A stretch of 64,000 nt of DNA from JANXSS01 sp040385645 (GTDB lineage: Bacteria; Pseudomonadota; Gammaproteobacteria; Burkholderiales; Burkholderiaceae_D), in NCBI GenBank assembly GCA_040385645.1, contig JAZKGZ010000014.1, positions 1-64,000 on the forward strand. The letters run 5' to 3'. Position 1 is the stretch's first letter. Every line of letters starts with the position of its first letter. The notes under the pieces were generated by a model, which saw nothing but the letters and a program-made list of their open reading frames with translations, was not told where the DNA came from and ran no database searches. The translations under genes were made by a program, and so were the position numbers. This document shows positions 61,253 through 64,000 of the stretch, piece after piece.

Positions 61253-61852
61253 ATGTGTCCACGGAATCGAGGGAAGTCCACTTTTCAATCTGTGATGACC
61301 GGGCTTTGCTTCGTTTTAGCGACGGTATCCATGTCTTTCGCTACGACTGCACATGCCCAAGACGCATGGGGTGAGTTATTGCAGCCCAACACCATCGTCC
61401 TCTTTCGCCATGCCACGGCACCGGGCATCGGTGACCCGCCGAGCTTCAAGCTCGATGATTGCCCTACGCAGCGCAATCTGGACGACAAGGGCAGAGCAGA
61501 GGCACGCAAGCTGGGCGAGCAGTTTCGCAGCCGCAAGATCAATGTGGGCGCAGTGCTGACGTCGCAGTGGTGCCGTACGCGTGATACGGCGCGCCTGGCA
61601 TTTGGCGATGTCGTGAAAGACGAGCCGGCTTTCAATTCGTCTTTTATGGCGTCAGCTGAAATCAGCGCTGCGCAGACGGCTCAGGCCAGGGCCGTGCTGG
61701 CAAGCTGGCGTGGGCCGGGTGCGTTGGTGGTGGTATCGCACCAGGTCAACATTACTGCACTGACCGGGGTGTACCCCGCATCCGCTCAAGGTGTAGTGGT
61801 CAGGCTGGCAGCCGATGGCAGCTTGAAGGTATTGGGCACGATCAAGCCCTGA
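61253..61852 (+). CDS. exported histidine phosphatase family protein
   Basis: This protein belongs to the phosphoglycerate-mutase-like branch. The 199 aa product has a signal peptide ending near TTAHAQDAW, the catalytic LFRHATAPG (His near residue 52), the LTSQWCRTRDTARLAF segment and the second His in VVVSHQVNITALTG. An internal ATG at 61295 would give a shorter signal peptide and is equally likely. The family often lacks known substrates. It follows ssb by 138 bases and is probably transcribed separately (TACAAT near 61219). Confidence 0.85.
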   Translation: MCPRNRGKSTFQSVMTGLCFVLATVSMSFATTAHAQDAWGELLQPNTIVLFRHATAPGIGDPPSFKLDDCPTQRNLDDKGRAEARKLGEQFRSRKINVGAVLTSQWCRTRDTARLAFGDVVKDEPAFNSSFMASAEISAAQTAQARAVLASWRGPGALVVVSHQVNITALTGVYPASAQGVVVRLAADGSLKVLGTIKP

Positions 61853-62035
61853 TGAGCTCGTCGGCCACCCTATCTCTATCGTTTCGGTGCACACGAGTAT
61901 CGAAGTAGACGAGAGCAATATCATATAAGCATTGATCGAGTCGATAAATTCCGACGAGCGTGCAAGGGTGCGGTCGAGAAGCCTATGATGTATGGCTTAC
62001 TCTAACCTTGTATTTCGTATCGAAGAAAGACCTTA

Positions 62036-62605
62036 ATGAATTTTGCGTCCACTGCTGCACTATCGCTTGCCATGTCAACGGATGCGTTTGCCGCTGCATT
62101 AAGTAAAGGTGCCGCACTGCGTAAGCCCGGTCTGCAGGAAGCAGTGCGAACAGGTTTAATTTTCGGCGTGATCGAAGGTATTACGCCACTCGCCGGCTGG
62201 GCCATGGGCCGGGTTGCCGCACCTTATGTCGAAGCTTGGGACCACTGGATCGCCTTCGTTCTTTTGACGACTATCGGCTTGATAATGATTCGGGCCTCGC
62301 TTTTTCAGGAGTCGGTGCAAACACCAAAGCCAGCACGTCATACATTCTTGATTCTTGCCTTGACGGGTTTTGCAACGAGCATCGATGCCATGGTTGTCGG
62401 CGTTGGGCTGGCACTGCTGGATGCAGATATTTTGATCACCGCGATTGCAATCGGTTTGTCAACATTCGTCATGGTTACAGCCGGAATCATGATGGGGCGG
62501 GTTTTAGGCGCACTTGCGGGTAAACGGGCTGAACTCGCAGGAGGCATCATTTTAATCGCCATCGGTTGCTTAATTCTGTATGAGCACACCCGATTGTCGT
62601 TGTAA
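62036..62605 (+). CDS. mntP: manganese efflux pump MntP
   Basis: MntP exports Mn2+ to prevent toxicity. The 189 aa protein has six predicted membrane segments arranged as two repeats, with conserved Asp residues in LSLAMSTDAFAAALSKGA near residue 9 and LTGFATSIDAMVVGVGLALL near residue 109. These motifs define the family. The 183-base upstream gap shows no yybP-ykoY riboswitch that I could recognise. The gene borders the graveyard region to the right. Confidence 0.92.
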   Translation: MNFASTAALSLAMSTDAFAAALSKGAALRKPGLQEAVRTGLIFGVIEGITPLAGWAMGRVAAPYVEAWDHWIAFVLLTTIGLIMIRASLFQESVQTPKPARHTFLILALTGFATSIDAMVVGVGLALLDADILITAIAIGLSTFVMVTAGIMMGRVLGALAGKRAELAGGIILIAIGCLILYEHTRLSL

Positions 62606-62659
62606 CAAGCGCGAACGGCTTAAATAACTCGCCGTAATCAGATACTCGTTGCTATGATT

Positions 62660-62860
62660 TGATTGAGGCGAATCGGGGTTGGTCGGAACCACCTCGGTGA
62701 TTGCTATGCAGACCGATGCCAGCAGTTTGGTCTTTGGGTGGGTCTTGTATTTCTTGGGATCATCTTGGGCGAGTTGCGTGACGGCCGCTTCGAGTTCATC
62801 GAGCGCGGCCTTGAAGATGCGGAATTAATACAGGCCCCGGCCGTTGGCGATCATCGGCAT
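62660..62860 (-). pseudogene. broken YhaV-type toxin gene
   Basis: The frame begins at ATG 62860, 4 bases after the antitoxin stop. It reads MIANGRGLY, then a stop TAA at 62825-62827, then continues DELEAAVTQLAQDDPKKYKT and KTKLLASVCIAITEVVPTNP. This fits the start of the RNase-type toxin YhaV (NGWALY, then KDPENYQRKAATKLLA in E. coli). A Trp is changed to Arg, a stop is present, and homology ends after NPDSP, so the catalytic part is gone. Confidence 0.75.
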
Positions 62861-62864
62861 ACAG

Positions 62865-63062
62865 TTACGTTGTTTCAATGCCCTTCACCAGTCTACCGAT
62901 GTGCCGAAGTTGCCCGGTATCCGCTGCAACGATGTCTTCGGGGTGCTCGGTCATCTGCTTTTCCATAAATTGAAGAAAGCTGGCGACGACTGGGTCGCTC
63001 TCGTCGTCTTTGGATTTCCGCTCGGAGACCGGCTCCGCCGACACCAGAATGGCACCGTCTGC
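62865..63062 (-). pseudogene. C-terminal part of a PrlF-type antitoxin gene
   Basis: The frame reads ADGAILVSAEPVSERKS, then DPVVASFLQFMEKQMTEHPE and LRHIGRLVKGIE, and stops at 62865. The second half fits the conserved C-terminus of PrlF/SohA antitoxins. The N-terminal SpoVT/AbrB-like DNA-binding domain is missing: upstream sequence in this frame is replaced by the Mrr fragment. The toxin remnant follows directly, the normal antitoxin-toxin order. Confidence 0.72.
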
Positions 63063-63471
63063 CACCCGTTTCTACGACCCGATATCCCCGCTGCCGAAAT
63101 GCTTCGCCGACGAGCAGTTCAAATTCCTGCCATGTCATGCTGTCCACCAAATTAATGGCGCTACCTGCTACCACTTAGGCAATCAAGCTACGGCGTTTAT
63201 ATCGCTTGATGGCGGAGGCGGCTGCGCCGAAAAGACATAGCAGCGGCAAGACGAACTGGCCGATGTGTACAAATGTTCGCCATAGCATTGTCGATGCCTG
63301 CTGGCCAATCTCGGCTACCGTCGCTGGCGCCAGTACTTGTGCCTCCGGTATCGCTAACTTGTGCAGAATGAAGTAGCTCACTACGGCAAGCGCGACCCCG
63401 GCCCACCATGGGAGCATAGATACGACATCGAGCAAATCGTCTGCAATGCTGGGTTTTCGTTTATGTCTCAA
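63061..63471 (-). pseudogene. truncated Mrr-like restriction endonuclease gene
   Basis: The frame starts MRHKRKPSIADDLLDVV and has two membrane segments (MLPWWAGVALAVVSYFILH and FVLPLLCLFGAAASAIKR). It hits a stop at 63175-63177, then resumes in frame as VDSMTWQEFELLVGEAFRQR and GYRVVETGG. That is the start of the Mrr catalytic domain in membrane-anchored Mrr proteins. The catalytic D..QxK residues that should follow are missing, because the sequence joins the antitoxin fragment out of frame at about 63061. It cannot be functional. Confidence 0.78.
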
Positions 63472-63602
63472 AATATTTTCCTTTCTACGACTTAGCTGTT
63501 CATTCTTAAATGGCGTTTGCCGTAGCCTTTTGAATATTTGTCATAGCGACGTGAAAATCGTTTTAGTTCATTTATAGTAACTTTTGGCTTGCCAACGATT
63601 AA

Positions 63603-64000
63603 CAAGGCGACTGGGTAAATCAAACGGAGGGATTCCAGGCCATATGGGCGCATTCGCAGCATTTAAGCGCAGAAGCGCTACCGGAATTTATTATTACGTT
63701 GCACGGTAAGTTCTGTGAACTATTGCCGCCTGAAATGCTTTTGCTCGAAGACGACAGCCGAATGGAATTCGGTCGTCTACGTAGTCGCGATGTACAGGTC
63801 GGCGGGCATATTGCTCCAGCCAGCGATGCGCTGCCGCGGTTCATGAGGCGGTACGCAGAGGTGTATGGTGGGTTGCTGGCCAGCTCCGCCAACAGCGGTT
63901 ACCACCGGTTGCTTACCGTTATTGCCGCTATGGCAGCCCATCATCGGCTCGTGTGGGTTCATCCTTTTTCAGATGGCAATGGTCGCGTCGCAAGGATTGT
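63603..64000 (+). pseudogene. Fic-domain protein gene, 5' truncated and running off the window
   Basis: The frame is open from 63603 to the window end. It reads LPEFIITLHGKFCELLPPEM, LRSRDVQVGGHIAP, LPRFMRRYAEVYGG, AAHHRLVWVHPFSDGNGRVA, with the Fic motif HPFxDGNGR at 63960-63986. Fic enzymes move AMP or other nucleotides to target proteins. A TAA at 63600-63602 blocks the frame, and no suitable ATG precedes 63735, so the first 100-200 residues common in this family are absent. The upstream 63472-63602 looks non-coding. The far end is not visible. Confidence 0.7.

Noticed and set aside
61853..62035. A yybP-ykoY manganese riboswitch before mntP
   Set aside because: I looked for the conserved paired loops and the GGGGAGTA-like segment and found none that fit.
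52859..64000. A complete mobile element carrying the accessory genes
   Set aside because: No integrase, transposase, tRNA target or flanking repeats were seen in 52859-64000. Only the uvrA fragment hints at the mode of entry.

Overview
The window looks like the chromosome of a betaproteobacterium of the order Burkholderiales, probably close to Oxalobacteraceae (Herminiimonas, Collimonas and Glaciimonas type). This is an inference. It rests on the S10-spc-alpha ribosomal order, an S3 protein with a long basic Pro/Arg tail, and the run dsbD, hemB, engB, cytochrome c4, resB, ccsA, msrPQ, lysA, lptM, cyaY, mrcA, pilMNOPQ, aroKB, dgt. I did no database search. Base composition is moderate, near half G+C, and drops in the accessory stretches.

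Positions 1-14500 hold ribosomal and transcription genes from rplC to rplQ on the + strand, including secY, infA, the 37-codon rpmJ and rpoA. A strong terminator follows rplQ. Positions 14600-25300 are an envelope redox block: dsbD, a 1-Cys peroxiredoxin, hemB and engB (both - strand), a diheme cytochrome c4, the System II cytochrome c assembly pair resB/ccsA, and the methionine sulfoxide repair pair msrP/msrQ. Positions 25300-40320 carry lysA and lptM (-), cyaY (+), penicillin-binding protein 1A (-), the type IV pilus operon pilMNOPQ, an Ig-like lipoprotein, a fused aroK-aroB reading frame and dgt.

Positions 40330-45130 are accessory: a TonB-dependent receptor, a small membrane protein, an orphan Ala/Ser/Pro-rich protein and an orphan AAA-type ATPase. 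Positions 45200-50700 hold a - strand cluster hpf, rpoN, lptB, lptA, lptC, kdsC, kdsD for LPS core sugar synthesis and LPS export, divergent from a CPA2 cation/proton antiporter.

The most unusual part is 52900-57530. It holds three tandem + strand genes for low-complexity, Gln/Pro/Tyr-rich proteins. They share an N-terminal motif, and the first two also share an internal motif and a 22-bp upstream element. Between the second and third lies a second copy of the last 85 or so codons of uvrA. It differs from the intact uvrA (57583-60444) mainly at synonymous sites, which points to import from a relative rather than decay of a recent local duplicate. After uvrA come ssb, a periplasmic histidine phosphatase and mntP.

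The right end (62660-64000) is a gene graveyard: a truncated Mrr-type restriction gene with an internal stop, fused out of frame to the C-terminal part of a PrlF-type antitoxin, then a broken YhaV-type toxin, and finally a Fic-domain gene lacking its 5' part and running off the window.
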